A DNA stretch of 64,000 nucleotides from Acidilobus sp. 7A. GTDB lineage: Archaea; Thermoproteota; Thermoprotei_A; Sulfolobales; Acidilobaceae. Position 1 is the stretch's first letter. Each line of letters begins with the position of its first letter. Shown here one piece after another: positions 17,404-25,928 of the stretch. Below the pieces are notes generated by a model. That model saw only the letters and a program-made list of their open reading frames with translations. It searched no databases and was not told where the DNA came from. The DNA is taken from the NCBI RefSeq assembly GCF_003431325.1, contig NZ_CP010515.1, forward strand, positions 434,001 through 498,000, written 5' to 3'. A program made the position numbers and the translations under genes.

Positions 17404-18384
17404 GTGACAGCCATGGCCACAAGGAGGGCTAAGCTCTTCTATGCTGCTCTTGCCGCTGCGATAGCGCTTGACGAGTACGTCGTGGTGTTCATGATAATTA
17501 AGCACGTAGCTTTCAGGGCATTCGACGGTATACCCGTCCCAATGGGGATACCATCAATAATAGCCTCAGACGTCATAATATTTGGCCCCCTGCTCCCGGC
17601 CGCCTTTGTGCTCAGTAGGAGGCAGAGCATTAACAAGAGGCTGAAGGCGCAGAGCAGGGTCTTCCTTCAGGTGTTCCCTAGCATAGCGGCATCGAGCGAG
17701 TCCATGGCCGACGCGCTCAGCGCTGCTGCAGCCCTGAGCGACAGGCCCCTCAGGGACTACATAAAGGCCTTCAGTGAGCTCTACAGGGTCACGGGGGACG
17801 CCGAGGGCTCCTTCAGGAGGATCTTCTCAAGGGTTCCAAGGGAGGTGAGGCTCCTGCTCTCATCCATAGTTGTCGCCGAGAGGAGCGGGGGCAGGGCGAG
17901 GGACGTCCTGGAGATAGTTAGCAGGTACGCAGCCGAGCTTGACAGGATGGAGTTCTCGCTCTACAACAGGCTGAGGTCGTACACGATGATAATATACTTG
18001 GGAGTCGCCGTCTATGGGACTGCGAGCGGCATAGGGCTATCCATAGCCAGGTCCCTCTCGGCGACCCCGGTGACACTAGGAGCGTCCCAGCTGTCGGAGG
18101 CGACGCTCCTGGCCATCATTGGCTTCCTCTACTACGCGCTCATAGTGCTCTCCCTCGCCTCGGCCTACGTCATGGCTAAGGCCATAGATGACTACCCGCC
18201 CAAGACGGTGGTCAACTTCCTCGTGCTCCTGGCCATAGGGTCAGCCACGTTAATCGTATCACTGATCCTAATGCACGGGCCGGGGTATAACAGTTCGATT
18301 AATAAGAAAGAAAAGGAAAATAAAAACGCTGAACGGATAGCACAGATAGCGGGTGCGAGGTGCGCAGGGGCATCAGTGACATAG
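17404..18384 (+). CDS. TadC/GspF-like pilus platform protein, second
   Basis: The 326 residues have the same plan as the preceding gene: two N-terminal helices (about 10-32 and 48-70), a GspF cytoplasmic domain (about 80-180, with FRRIFSRVPREVRLLLSSIVV) and several C-terminal helices (about 195-300), then a charged tail. It is probably the second half of a platform pair. The GTG start directly abuts the previous stop. The Lys/Asn-rich tail (KKEKENKNAER) and the 25-nt overlap with the pilin gene are unusual in base composition compared with the rest of the gene. Confidence 0.85.
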   Translation: MTAMATRRAKLFYAALAAAIALDEYVVVFMIIKHVAFRAFDGIPVPMGIPSIIASDVIIFGPLLPAAFVLSRRQSINKRLKAQSRVFLQVFPSIAASSESMADALSAAAALSDRPLRDYIKAFSELYRVTGDAEGSFRRIFSRVPREVRLLLSSIVVAERSGGRARDVLEIVSRYAAELDRMEFSLYNRLRSYTMIIYLGVAVYGTASGIGLSIARSLSATPVTLGASQLSEATLLAIIGFLYYALIVLSLASAYVMAKAIDDYPPKTVVNFLVLLAIGSATLIVSLILMHGPGYNSSINKKEKENKNAERIAQIAGARCAGASVT

Positions 18385-18767
18385 CGGCCGAGCTAACGCT
18401 TATACTTGTGGTGCTCGCTGTGGGAGGAGCCTTCCTCAGCTATTACTACGCCGCGCTCTCGCGCTACGAGACGGCGCTGGGGAACGGCTATGAGTACCTG
18501 CAGTACATAGTTCCCGTGTCGGCCTGGTCAAGCGGAGGTCGCGTCTACGCGACCTTCGCGGTGGGCCCCTACGGGGCCAGGCTCGTTAGCGTGCTCGTGA
18601 ACTCGAGCGTTACAAGCTGCAACGTCACAGTCAACGGCGCGGCTTACAGGCTGCCAGCTGACCTGCCCGCTAACGCCATCGGCTACGTTTCCTGCAGCTG
18701 GAGCGGCCCTGGGGTGGTGACCCTGGCGACAACGTCCGGGGAGGTGAGCGTCTACGCGGGGCCGTAG
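18360..18767 (+). CDS. small type IV pilin-like protein with class III signal peptide
   Basis: The 135 residues start MRRGISDIAAELTLILVVLAVGGAFL. A short basic leader ending RRG precedes ISD and a hydrophobic helix, as in substrates of the archaeal prepilin peptidase PibD, cutting after Gly4. The remainder is a beta-rich Ser/Thr/Val domain with N-glycosylation sequons (NSS, NVT). The GTG start at 18360 overlaps the platform gene by 25 nt and has purine-rich sequence upstream. It is a likely structural pilin of this locus. Confidence 0.85.
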   Translation: MRRGISDIAAELTLILVVLAVGGAFLSYYYAALSRYETALGNGYEYLQYIVPVSAWSSGGRVYATFAVGPYGARLVSVLVNSSVTSCNVTVNGAAYRLPADLPANAIGYVSCSWSGPGVVTLATTSGEVSVYAGP

Positions 18768-20769
18768 GTCTCAGGCCGCAATAGTCGGGGGCCTAATAAT
18801 AGCGCTGGCCGTGCTGGCCTCCATAGCGGCGCTGATCTACGTCATGGATCAGTACAGGCTGAGGGCTCAGTACGCCGCAGAGAGGGAGCAGGATCTGCAG
18901 ATGGCGCAGGAGCTGCAGCAGACGACGAGCGCCTACCTAGTCTACTTCAACGGGACCTACATAGAGGTCAGGCTTCAGTCCCAGTTCCCCTACTCGTACG
19001 AGGTCGTGGGGCTCTCGATAAGGTTAGCCAACGGCTCCCCCCTCGTAGTGACAGGCTCAGGGCCCAGCGCGAACGTCACGGTGGTGGGGCCCTACGGCAT
19101 AATATACGGCCTCCCGGCCTCGGCTGGGCCGGCGCAGCAACTCATGGTAATAGTCAAGCTTACTCAGGGCCTAGTGGTCAGCCAGGCTAACATGGCCGTG
19201 ATCCTTAGGAGTGGTGACGCCGTGACCGCGGTGCCCGTGACCGTCTACTTGCCGCCTGGCACTTCCAGGGGCGTGAGCGTCAACGTCAACAACGAGACCT
19301 CCGTTATGGAGCTCATAAAGACCAAGGTAATAACCAACCTCGTGCTAATAGTAAGCCCGAGCATGAAGATAGCTATACCCAAGGCTTACACCGTTGTGAA
19401 CCTCACTCCAATAGTACTCTACAACCCGACAGGCGACCCCACGCCCACGGGGCTCACGGTTAACTTCACGATAAACCTGAGCAGCGGGATCGTGAAGAGG
19501 AACGCCATATCAGCTAAGGATGGGACGGGCGTCGTGCCCCTCGCTAACGTGCTCTTCGCGATATGGAATGGCACCGGCTGGGACCCGCTCGACGGCTGGA
19601 TAGAGTTCTACAACTCGACCGCGGCAGAGGTCTGGGTAAAGCTTGACAGGTCAATAGAGCCCTACGGCAACCAGACTATATTCATGCTCTTCTTGAACGG
19701 CTCAGCTCTGGGCACCATAAACTGGGGAGTTAACAGTTACTACACCAAAAACCTCAGCACTGATAACATAGGCTATGTCATGCAGAGCGGCGTCCTCTAC
19801 CAGGTATACGTTGATGAGAATGGGACGCTGTTTGACTCTGTATACAGTTGGTGGAGATCAGGCGGGCAGGTGTTGGCAGACTACTGCTCTGATAAATACA
19901 AATACCAAGGCACCATGGTAGGATTTTCTTATGGAGGTCTAGCCGGGTTCCTCTACTCGCTTCCATTATATGACGTTACATCAAACTTCAGCGCAAGCTA
20001 TGGCTACTGCGTTGTTTACAATGGGCCTTTGCAGGAGCCCATGCTTTATTACTCGCCACAAAACCCCTCCATAATGTATTACAATAATTCAGCTGAAGAG
20101 GTCTATAACGGTTTTTCGGCAGCACCCGTTTTAGCTAACGGGACATTCATATCCTATGGTGAGCCGTCAGTGGCAGTTCCTAGCGACGAACCTGTATACG
20201 ACTGGCAGAATTATCTTATAGAAGGCTATGATGTTATCTTTAACTATCAGAACGAATTCATAGGGGGTCAGCCATGGCCATATGGCCTCTACGAGGCTCA
20301 GCATGAGATATCATGGCTTGTTAAGGGCGTGGGTTGGGCCCAAGTAATTAATCCTAATGTAACAATAGCTACTACAACAGATGACGGCACATTAATCTTG
20401 CTGAAGAACAGCACCGGCGGAGGCTCCTTTACGAGCTGGCTTGGCAGTTCTTGGAGGAAATATGAGCTTCTGCCCGTGTGGGCAACAGACTACGACGATG
20501 ATTGGAATAGCCCTGTAACTTTTGAGGCTCCGCTTAACTCCATACTGACGAGAATAGGTGATTACAGGGTAGAGGTACTTTATTACCAGGACATAGGCAC
20601 AGACACCTACTTTGCTGTCTTCGTGCCAAGCTCCTCTATGGCGCCTTACCTAATCTGGTACGCCCCGGTCTTCCCGCCAGGAGGCTCATACCCCTACGCG
20701 TTTGCCCCCCTTGCCCCAGGGCTGCTGCTAGGACCCCCGGCGCCCGTTCAGGGCTGGATAGTAGGCTGA
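18754..20769 (+). CDS. large pilin-like surface protein (DUF2341-like), non-canonical start
   Basis: A 671-residue reading has a class III signal-like N-terminus: basic RGRRSQ followed by a hydrophobic helix AAIVGGLIIALAVLASIAAL. No ATG, GTG or TTG exists between the in-frame stop at 18745-18747 and GTG 18811, which would cut the helix in half. A strong Shine-Dalgarno (GGGGAGGTGA, 18738-18747) sits six bases before ACG 18754, the candidate start. Later parts are beta-rich with many N-glycosylation sequons and a DUF2341-like region (about 270-360, WIEFYNSTAAEVWVKLD). It is likely a minor or tip pilin/adhesin. Codon use shifts to AT-rich in the central third. Confidence 0.75.
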   Translation, partial: TRGRRSQAAIVGGLIIALAVLASIAALIYVMDQYRLRAQYAAEREQDLQMAQELQQTTSAYLVYFNGTYIEVRLQSQFPYSYEVVGLSIRLANGSPLVVTGSGPSANVTVVGPYGIIYGLPASAGPAQQLMVIVKLTQGLVVSQANMAVILRSGDAVTAVPVTVYLPPGTSRGVSVNVNNETSVMELIKTKVITNLVLIVSPSMKIAIPKAYTVVNLTPIVLYNPTGDPTPTGLTVNFTINLSSGIVKRNAISAKDGTGVVPLANVLFAIWNGTGWDPLDGWIEFYNSTAAEVWVKLDRSIEPYGNQTIFMLFLNGSALGTINWGVNSYYTKNLSTDNIGYVMQSGVLYQVYVDENGTLFDSVYSWWRSGGQVLADYCSDKYKYQGTMVGFSYGGLAGFLYSLPLYDVTSNFSASYGYCVVYNGPLQEPMLYYSPQNPSIMYYNNSAEEVYNGFSAAPVLANGTFISYGEPSVAVPSDEPVYDWQNYLIEGYDVIFNYQNEFIGGQPWPYGLYEAQHEISWLVKGVGWAQVINPNVTIATTTDDGTLILLKNSTGGGSFTSWLGSSWRKYELLPVWATDYDDDWNSPVTFEAPLNSILTRIGDYRVEVLYYQDIGTDTYFAVFVPSSSMAPYLIWYAPVFPPGGSYPYAFAPLAPGLLLGPPAPVQGWIVG

Positions 20770-21122
20770 AGGTCAGGGGTGCAGGAGGCCAGGGCTATGT
20801 CCTTAAGGTAGGTCAGCACGGGCCTCAGCTCCATGAACACTGGGTCGTTGGGATTAGAGCTAATTATAACCCTGCTCACTAGGTCGGCCAGGGCGCAGCT
20901 GTCTATGGAGGCTGCCAGCTTGTTGCCCCTCCTGGCCTCCTCGTAGGTCTCCTTGGCCTTGGCTATTATCCTCAGGAGGGAGGCCTTCCAAGACTTGTAG
21001 AGCATCACGCTGGCTATTGCTGAGGGGCTCTCCACGTCCTTTATTCTCTTCTCGCTCCTCTCCAGGCTCTCAACGTGGGACATCAGGACGTCGATGATGC
21101 CTCCCAGCACCTCGTAGCTCAA
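20748..21122 (-). CDS. helical protein, unknown
   Basis: The 124-residue protein is predicted to be almost entirely alpha-helical (EVLGGIIDVLMSHVESLERSE, ASVMLYKSWKASLLRIIAKA, YEEARRGNKLAASIDS, DPVFMELRPVLTYLKDIALAS). It has no membrane segment or known motif. Its 3' end overlaps the large pilin gene by 22 bp on the opposite strand. It lies downstream of argF in the same direction, but a hairpin terminator sits between them. The family is not recognised. Confidence 0.55.
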   Translation of the reverse strand: MSYEVLGGIIDVLMSHVESLERSEKRIKDVESPSAIASVMLYKSWKASLLRIIAKAKETYEEARRGNKLAASIDSCALADLVSRVIISSNPNDPVFMELRPVLTYLKDIALASCTPDLQPTIQP

Positions 21123-21167
21123 GGGCTATACCCCAAAAGGCCTAGGCTGGCCGGAGTTAAGAGGTAA

Positions 21168-21185
21168 AGGGCCCCTCAGGGCCCT
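21168..21185 (-). terminator. hairpin after argF
   Basis: The minus strand reads AGGGCCC-TGAG-GGGCCCT followed by TTACCTCTT, a perfect 7-bp stem with a four-base loop 14 nt after the argF stop. It fits a terminator or mRNA 3'-end stabiliser; the T-run is weak. Confidence 0.4.
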
Positions 21186-21198
21186 GTAAGGCTTAAAG

Positions 21199-22173
21199 CT
21201 AGGGTATTAGGGCAGCCAAGACCGCCTTCTCCGTGTGGAGCCTGTTCTCGGCCTCGTCCCAGACCACGGACCACGGGCCCTCTATGACGTCGTCTGTGAC
21301 CTCCTCGCCGCGGTGGGCCGGCAGGCAGTGCATGAATATTGCCCTGCTTGAGGCCCTTTCCATCAGCTTTGAGTTTACCTGGTAGGGCGACAACAGCCTC
21401 CTCTTCTCCTCAGCCATGCTCTCCTGCCCCATGCTTACCCAGACGTCGGTGTAAACAACGTCAGCGCCATCAACAGCCTCCTCGGGCCTCTCCGTGAACT
21501 TTATCTCAGCCCCGCTGACCTCAGCGTCGCTGAGGGCCGCCTTGAGTATCTGCTCGCTTGGCTTAAGGGAGGCCGGGGAGGCCACGTATATGCTCACGCC
21601 CAGCTTCGCCCCGGCCACCATGAGGCTGTGGAGCATGTTGTCACTCCCGTCGCCGACGAAGGCGAGCTTAAGTCCCTTGAACTTGCCCTTCTTCTCATAT
21701 ATGGTCAGGTAGTCAGCAAGTGCCTGGAGCGGGTGGGAGAGGTCGCTCAGGGCGTTTATAACGGGGACCGTGGCGTGCCTGGCAAGCGTCACGAGGTCGC
21801 CGTGGTTCCTGACCCTGGCCGTTATGGCGTCAACAAACCTTGACAGCGTCCTGGCGGTGTCCGGCACGGTCTCTCCGCGGCCCAGCTGGAGCTCGCTGGA
21901 GCTCAGCATTATGGGCAGGGCGCCCAGCTGGTAGGCGGCAACCTCAAGGCTCACCCTGGTCCTCGTTGAGGGCTTCTCAAAGATCATCGCTATGCTCCTT
22001 CCCCTTAGAACGTCGAGCACCCTCTCGCCGGCGTAGAAGCGCTCCTTCATCTGCCTGGACAGGTCCAGGAGGAAGTTAACCTGCTCAGTTGAGTAGTCCG
22101 TGAGGCACAGGAGGTCCTTGCCCTTCAGCTCATGCGGGGAGACCAAGTTAATCGCCTGGTCACCAGGCATCAT
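21199..22173 (-). CDS. argF: ornithine carbamoyltransferase
   Basis: This enzyme makes citrulline from ornithine and carbamoyl phosphate (arginine synthesis, or the reverse in catabolism). The 324 residues carry the carbamoyl-phosphate loop STRTR (about 70-74), HPLQALADY, and the ornithine loop [11 protein letters not shown] near 290. TTG 22146 is an attractive alternative start, because the only TATA-like element (GCTTTTAAAC on the minus strand, 22179-22188) is too close to ATG 22173. Carbamate kinase is encoded at 26436-27362, so the two may share carbamoyl phosphate. Confidence 0.93.
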   Translation of the reverse strand: MMPGDQAINLVSPHELKGKDLLCLTDYSTEQVNFLLDLSRQMKERFYAGERVLDVLRGRSIAMIFEKPSTRTRVSLEVAAYQLGALPIMLSSSELQLGRGETVPDTARTLSRFVDAITARVRNHGDLVTLARHATVPVINALSDLSHPLQALADYLTIYEKKGKFKGLKLAFVGDGSDNMLHSLMVAGAKLGVSIYVASPASLKPSEQILKAALSDAEVSGAEIKFTERPEEAVDGADVVYTDVWVSMGQESMAEEKRRLLSPYQVNSKLMERASSRAIFMHCLPAHRGEEVTDDVIEGPWSVVWDEAENRLHTEKAVLAALIP

Positions 22174-22222
22174 GACAGTTTAAAAGCTTACAAAGAGCCA
22201 GACTCCTGGTCTGGGGACCGCC

Positions 22223-22681
22223 TTGCCTCCAAGACATGCCACCCAGAGCGAGCTGGCTCAGATAAGCTACCTCCTGGCGCTGCAGTTCAACTGGGACGTG
22301 GCCAGGTCCATAGTTTCGCTACCCCTCCAGGTGGAGCTCAGGAGGGGCAAGATAAGGTACGTCTACTATAATGGCGTCAGGCTCATGACGCTGAGGCCCA
22401 AGGACTTCACATTCAGCATATCCTATGAGGCTGGCAAGATTATAAGGGACTCCGCGAGACCCCCAAGGTTTAGGGTTGTTGTGAGCGGTGACCTGAAGAG
22501 TGGCGTGAGGGGGGAGCACGTAGTCAACTCAGACCCGCTAATAAGGCCAGGCGACGAGATCCTGATAGTTGACCCGGGCGACAGACTGCTGGGCGTCGGC
22601 AAGGCCAAGGCACCCGGGTTCCTTATGCGCGACCTTGGCGATCAGGAAGTGGTGAGGCTTAGGGGAGGTGCTGAGGAGTGA
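22223..22681 (+). CDS. PUA-domain RNA-binding protein
   Basis: The 152 residues have an N-terminal domain (LALQFNWDVARSIVSL, YYNGVRLMTLRPKDFTFSIS) and a C-terminal PUA domain from about 78 to 148 (VVVSGDLKSGVRGEHVVNSD, GDEILIVDPGDRLLGVGKA). PUA domains bind structured RNA in modification enzymes and ribosome biogenesis factors, but no catalytic domain is present here. The TTG start at 22223 is about 35 nt after TTTAAAAGC (22180-22188). The stop overlaps the next gene (GTGA), so it is co-transcribed with the PAC2 gene. Confidence 0.75.
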   Translation: MPPRHATQSELAQISYLLALQFNWDVARSIVSLPLQVELRRGKIRYVYYNGVRLMTLRPKDFTFSISYEAGKIIRDSARPPRFRVVVSGDLKSGVRGEHVVNSDPLIRPGDEILIVDPGDRLLGVGKAKAPGFLMRDLGDQEVVRLRGGAEE

Positions 22682-23418
22682 AGGCGCGGAGCGTCACAAT
22701 AGTGGTCAGGCAGCCCCCTGAGTACTTCAAGGGGTCCGTCCTGGTGGCCGGCTTCCCTGGCTTTGGGAGAGTTGGCCACGTTATACCTCGCTATCTTGCT
22801 TCGGCGCTTTCATTAAACAAGGTGGGCTACGTGCTCACGCCGAAGCTGCCGTCTATGATAGTGATGGAGGATGACGGCATAGGCTTCCCCTTTGAGCTGT
22901 ACGCGGGGAAGGGCGTCGTCTCTGTGGTCAACAGGGCTGTGCCTGAGCCCGCCGACCAGAACGCCTACTGTAACGAACTGGCCCTGTGGGCCTCCCAGGT
23001 TGGGGTGAGGATGGCGGTGCTGGTGGGCGGCCTCAGCAGGGAGTACGAGCAGCAGGACGAGAAGTACGGCTACAGGTGGCTCCACAACAGCCTCTACAGC
23101 GCTCCCAAGCTCTCGGCCCCGCTTATGGAGGAGGGACTTGGCGTCGTTGGCCCTCTGGCTCTGCTCCACATATACCTTGAGCACTACGGAGTCCCATCGG
23201 TGATGGTCCTCCCGTACTCCGCCGTGGAGGCCGTTGACTATGACGCGGCCCTTGTAGGCATGAAGGTGATAGTTAACGAGGTACTGGGGATCCAGGCCTC
23301 CATGGAGGAGCTTGAGAAGCTCGCTGAGAAGCAGAAGGAGGAGCTTGAGAAGATCACAGAGCTGCTGGCGTCGCAGGCAAGGGAGGGGAGGCAGGGAGGC
23401 ACTAACATATTTATGTAA
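22678..23418 (+). CDS. PAC2-family protein (proteasome assembly chaperone-like)
   Basis: The 246 residues start with VLVAGFPGFGRVGHVIPRYLA, then include AVLVGGLSREYEQQD and PLALLHIYLEHYGVPSVMVL, the pattern of the archaeal PAC2 family. Eukaryotic relatives help assemble proteasomes; the archaeal function is not settled. The last about 35 residues form a charged coiled coil (MEELEKLAEKQKEELEK). Its GTG start overlaps the PUA gene stop by 4 nt. The proteasome beta gene and pan are elsewhere in the window, so no operon link supports a proteasome role here. Confidence 0.82.
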   Translation: MKARSVTIVVRQPPEYFKGSVLVAGFPGFGRVGHVIPRYLASALSLNKVGYVLTPKLPSMIVMEDDGIGFPFELYAGKGVVSVVNRAVPEPADQNAYCNELALWASQVGVRMAVLVGGLSREYEQQDEKYGYRWLHNSLYSAPKLSAPLMEEGLGVVGPLALLHIYLEHYGVPSVMVLPYSAVEAVDYDAALVGMKVIVNEVLGIQASMEELEKLAEKQKEELEKITELLASQAREGRQGGTNIFM

Positions 23419-23435
23419 GCCCGCCCTGCCGGAAC

Positions 23436-25004
23436 CTAGGTTTCAAGGGCTCTCGCTTGACCTTCACTGCCAAAGGGGGAGTTGCCGGCGCTCTTCCCTG
23501 GCGCCGCGTCTAGGCCAGAGACAGGGAAGCCCAGCCGGCCCAGCTCCCTTCCAACCTCAACGCTCCACGACTTCCTCTGGGCGACCTCCACAGCTACTGT
23601 GTAGCCCTCAGACCTGAGCCTTATGGCTAAAGATCTCATAAAGTTGACTAGGTCCCTGACTACATCTCCAGGCACCGGCTCGGCGTAGCTGAACTGGGCA
23701 GTGGGGTAGGCCCCGCAGAGCTCCGCTGGCACAACGCCTAGGTAGGGCAGGTAGTAGGCCACCCCCTCGCCCCTCAGCCTGGGGCACATGCCGGTGCGGC
23801 TGAGGAGCGGCACGAGCTTAACGGAGCGCGCTGCCGGCCTGTAGTTGAGGAGTACCCACGTCCTCAGCCTGAGCACCCTGGGGTTCCAGGTGCTCTCCAG
23901 AGAGGTGAACCTGACCCCCCTGAGGTTGCCCTTGCTGGTGGGCGTGAAGGACTCCATGTACTTATAGTGCTTGCTTATGGCCCTGAGGGCCTCCTTAGCC
24001 TCGGGGCGATAGTTTGAGATCTCCACCAGCAGCTCCCAGAGCCTCCCCTCCCTGATGCTCTGCTTCACCCTCTCTATGGCCCTCCTTATCATGTAGAGGT
24101 TGTGTATGGCCAGCAGCTTCCTCCTCTGGGCAGGCGGCATCTCTAGCAGGTCCCTCGGGGTGTACTTGATGCAGACCGGGCAGGAGCAGGGGAAGTACTC
24201 CAGGTCCTGCAGCTTGACAGTGCCATAGTCCGTTATGTACCTGTCGTCCCTGGCGTAGAGCATGTATGAGGCGGAGTCGAACGTGTCGATCCCGAGGGCC
24301 ACGGCGAACGGGAATATAAGTGGGTGGCCGGCGCCGAAGAGGTGGACGGGCCTCTCTGGCCTCAGGAACCTCTTAGCCGTGCCTATCATGTCAATGACTA
24401 CATTGTAGTTGTACTTCTCCATAAAGACAGTAGGACTCCCTATGCCGTACATGGGGTAAGGGAGCTCTGCCGATTCCTTGGCGCTCCTGGCCACGAGGTC
24501 AAGGTACCTGCCGCCCTGTATAGGGAGCACCCATACAGGCCCGTCGGAGCCTATGTACCCCAGCGCCTCCTTAGCGTTTCGAAGGGTCTCGTTAACGCTC
24601 TCCTCCGCAAGCCTCCTGCTCACGTCGCCCGTGGGGTGGTCGAGGATAACAGCTATGTCGGACCCTATCTCCCTCTCAAAGCTCACTATGGTCTCCTGCT
24701 TGATATCTATCTTGCCGTATTCAAGGAGCTGGTAGGCCCCCGAGTCTGTCATAATGACTCCATCGAAGCCTAGGACGGAGTGGACGTTAACCTCCTTCGC
24801 CTTCTCCCCGAACCTCTTGAAAAGGAGGTAAGCGTTAGTTATGACCTGATTAAAGCCGACTTCCTTAATCTCCTGGGGCGTTACGTCCTGCCTTAGGGGG
24901 TCAATCACGGGGAAAAACGCTGGCGTCTCAACGCGTCCTGACTTTGTCTCAAGGACCCCTATCCTACCTGCGAGCTCGAAGTCCTTTACTTTGAAGGTAC
25001 CCAT
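23436..25004 (-). CDS. tgtA: archaeosine tRNA-guanine transglycosylase
   Basis: This enzyme exchanges guanine 15 of archaeal tRNA for preQ0, the first step to archaeosine. The 522 residues contain the TIM-barrel catalytic domain with FFPVIDPLRQDVTP, MTDSGAYQLL, the nucleophile region HPTGD and the zinc site CSCPVC..H near 273-310. A C-terminal archaeal extension follows (about 340-522), but I see no clear PUA domain at its end, so the protein is shorter than three-domain relatives. The start overlaps the upstream Sm-like gene by one base, so the two are one operon. Confidence 0.92.
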   Translation of the reverse strand: MGTFKVKDFELAGRIGVLETKSGRVETPAFFPVIDPLRQDVTPQEIKEVGFNQVITNAYLLFKRFGEKAKEVNVHSVLGFDGVIMTDSGAYQLLEYGKIDIKQETIVSFEREIGSDIAVILDHPTGDVSRRLAEESVNETLRNAKEALGYIGSDGPVWVLPIQGGRYLDLVARSAKESAELPYPMYGIGSPTVFMEKYNYNVVIDMIGTAKRFLRPERPVHLFGAGHPLIFPFAVALGIDTFDSASYMLYARDDRYITDYGTVKLQDLEYFPCSCPVCIKYTPRDLLEMPPAQRRKLLAIHNLYMIRRAIERVKQSIREGRLWELLVEISNYRPEAKEALRAISKHYKYMESFTPTSKGNLRGVRFTSLESTWNPRVLRLRTWVLLNYRPAARSVKLVPLLSRTGMCPRLRGEGVAYYLPYLGVVPAELCGAYPTAQFSYAEPVPGDVVRDLVNFMRSLAIRLRSEGYTVAVEVAQRKSWSVEVGRELGRLGFPVSGLDAAPGKSAGNSPFGSEGQARALET

Positions 25005-25453
25005 CAGCTCACCGTTACCCCCTTTGTCCTGAGGTACTCCCTGTAGAGCGTGTTAAGCTTCTGAGCCAGCGGGCCTGAGCCCTCAACGCCGTTCTTCGAG
25101 ACCCTTATGGTCCTGCTAACCTCGACAACGTTGGCATCCTCGTACACCTTGACCTGTGACCTGTCTATGTTGCCGAACCTCAGCAGGAACTCCATGAACT
25201 CCTTCGCGTTGAAGACCTCGGACTCCCCAACCCTTATTTCCGCGAGGCGGCCTCCGCTTATTATTACCATAGGCCATGCTGAGCCTGAGGAGTCCTTGGC
25301 CTCCTCTATGATTACGGAGAGCGTGGCAGGATCAAAGCCCGTGAGCTTGCCCACGTACGTCTTGCCGTCTACTGTGGTGACGTTGACCACGTGATCGATC
25401 AGGCTGTTCAGCTTTGCAGTAAATCTTCGCGCGGGCTCCGTCGCTATTGACAT
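25004..25453 (-). CDS. Sm-like archaeal protein with C-terminal domain (SmAP3-type)
   Basis: The 149 residues have an Sm fold at about 10-80 (FTAKLNSLIDHVVNVTTVDGKTYVGKL is the Sm1-like part; MVIISGGRLAEIRV the Sm2-like part) and a C-terminal alpha/beta extension (about 85-149). This long form resembles crenarchaeal SmAP3 rather than the usual 75-90-residue SmAP1/2. Such proteins form rings that bind RNA. It heads an operon with tgtA, which suggests tRNA metabolism. TATA-like CTTTTATTCC (minus strand, 25491-25500) lies about 40 nt before the ATG. Confidence 0.8.
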   Translation of the reverse strand: MSIATEPARRFTAKLNSLIDHVVNVTTVDGKTYVGKLTGFDPATLSVIIEEAKDSSGSAWPMVIISGGRLAEIRVGESEVFNAKEFMEFLLRFGNIDRSQVKVYEDANVVEVSRTIRVSKNGVEGSGPLAQKLNTLYREYLRTKGVTVS

Positions 25454-25684
25454 CCGCCTTTACACCTAGCGTTAAACTCTGTGGGTTGAGGGAATAAAAG
25501 CACTGACATTCATCAAGTGAAGCCCGGGCCTCGGTCGTGTGCCTGGGCATCGACCCTCGGCCATATAGCAATTCTCGCTTTTTAAAGAAAGTTAAGAAGC
25601 GGGCTTTCCATGGTATGATCGCGGGGAGAACTACCCTCTAAAAATTACTATGATGCAGGGTTTGGGGAAAACCCTTCGCGACCT

Positions 25685-25902
25685 TAAAAAGGGCCGGCGA
25701 CACCGTTTGCCCCTACGCTCTCACTTCAACATCTTGCCTTCATTCACTATCGGGCGCAGGGACCCCACCTCGCTCGCGCCTCATAGGCAATCAGCGTGGG
25801 CTCATGGGCGGCCGTCAGGCCGGCGGCGCGGGGCCCCCATCTACGGCCTAATCCCCTCGCCCCTGGGGCATAGCCCCATCAGGCGGGGGTCACCCGCTTA
25901 GC
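25685..25902 (-). ncRNA. candidate structured non-coding RNA
   Basis: No protein frame explains this block. On the minus strand a TATA box (CTCTATATAG, about 25919-25928) lies about 25 nt before a very GC-rich run. It can form a GCGGG/CCCGC hairpin (25883-25897) and a TGGGGC/GCCCCA hairpin (25864-25878); CCCCCGCC can alternatively pair with GGGGCGAGGGG to enclose the second. Further GGCC-rich palindromes lie at 25808-25824. The run ends in GGCC followed by TTTTT (25686-25690), like a terminator. I checked for RNase P, SRP and 5S RNA landmarks and did not find them. Exact ends are estimates. Confidence 0.4.
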
Positions 25903-25918
25903 CTGTCATGGGCGTAAT

Positions 25919-25928
25919 ACTATATAGA
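25919..25928 (-). promoter_or_regulatory. TATA box for the candidate ncRNA
   Basis: The minus strand reads CTCTATATAG. The nearest downstream feature on this strand is the GC-rich structured block beginning about 25 nt away; no protein start follows within 400 bp. A separate plus-strand TATA-like ATTAAAAAAG (25943-25952) serves the thioesterase gene. Confidence 0.5.

Noticed and set aside
25650-25901. An 83-codon plus-strand frame in the GC-rich block
   Set aside because: It is Arg/Pro/Gly-rich, as expected from a random frame in GC-rich DNA, and runs opposite to the promoter and hairpins.
25685-25902. Assignment of the structured block to RNase P, SRP or 5S RNA
   Set aside because: The GAGGAAAGTC-type P4 signature, the SRP GGAAG loop region and 5S landmarks are not visible, and the 5' and 3' ends do not pair as a P1 stem would.
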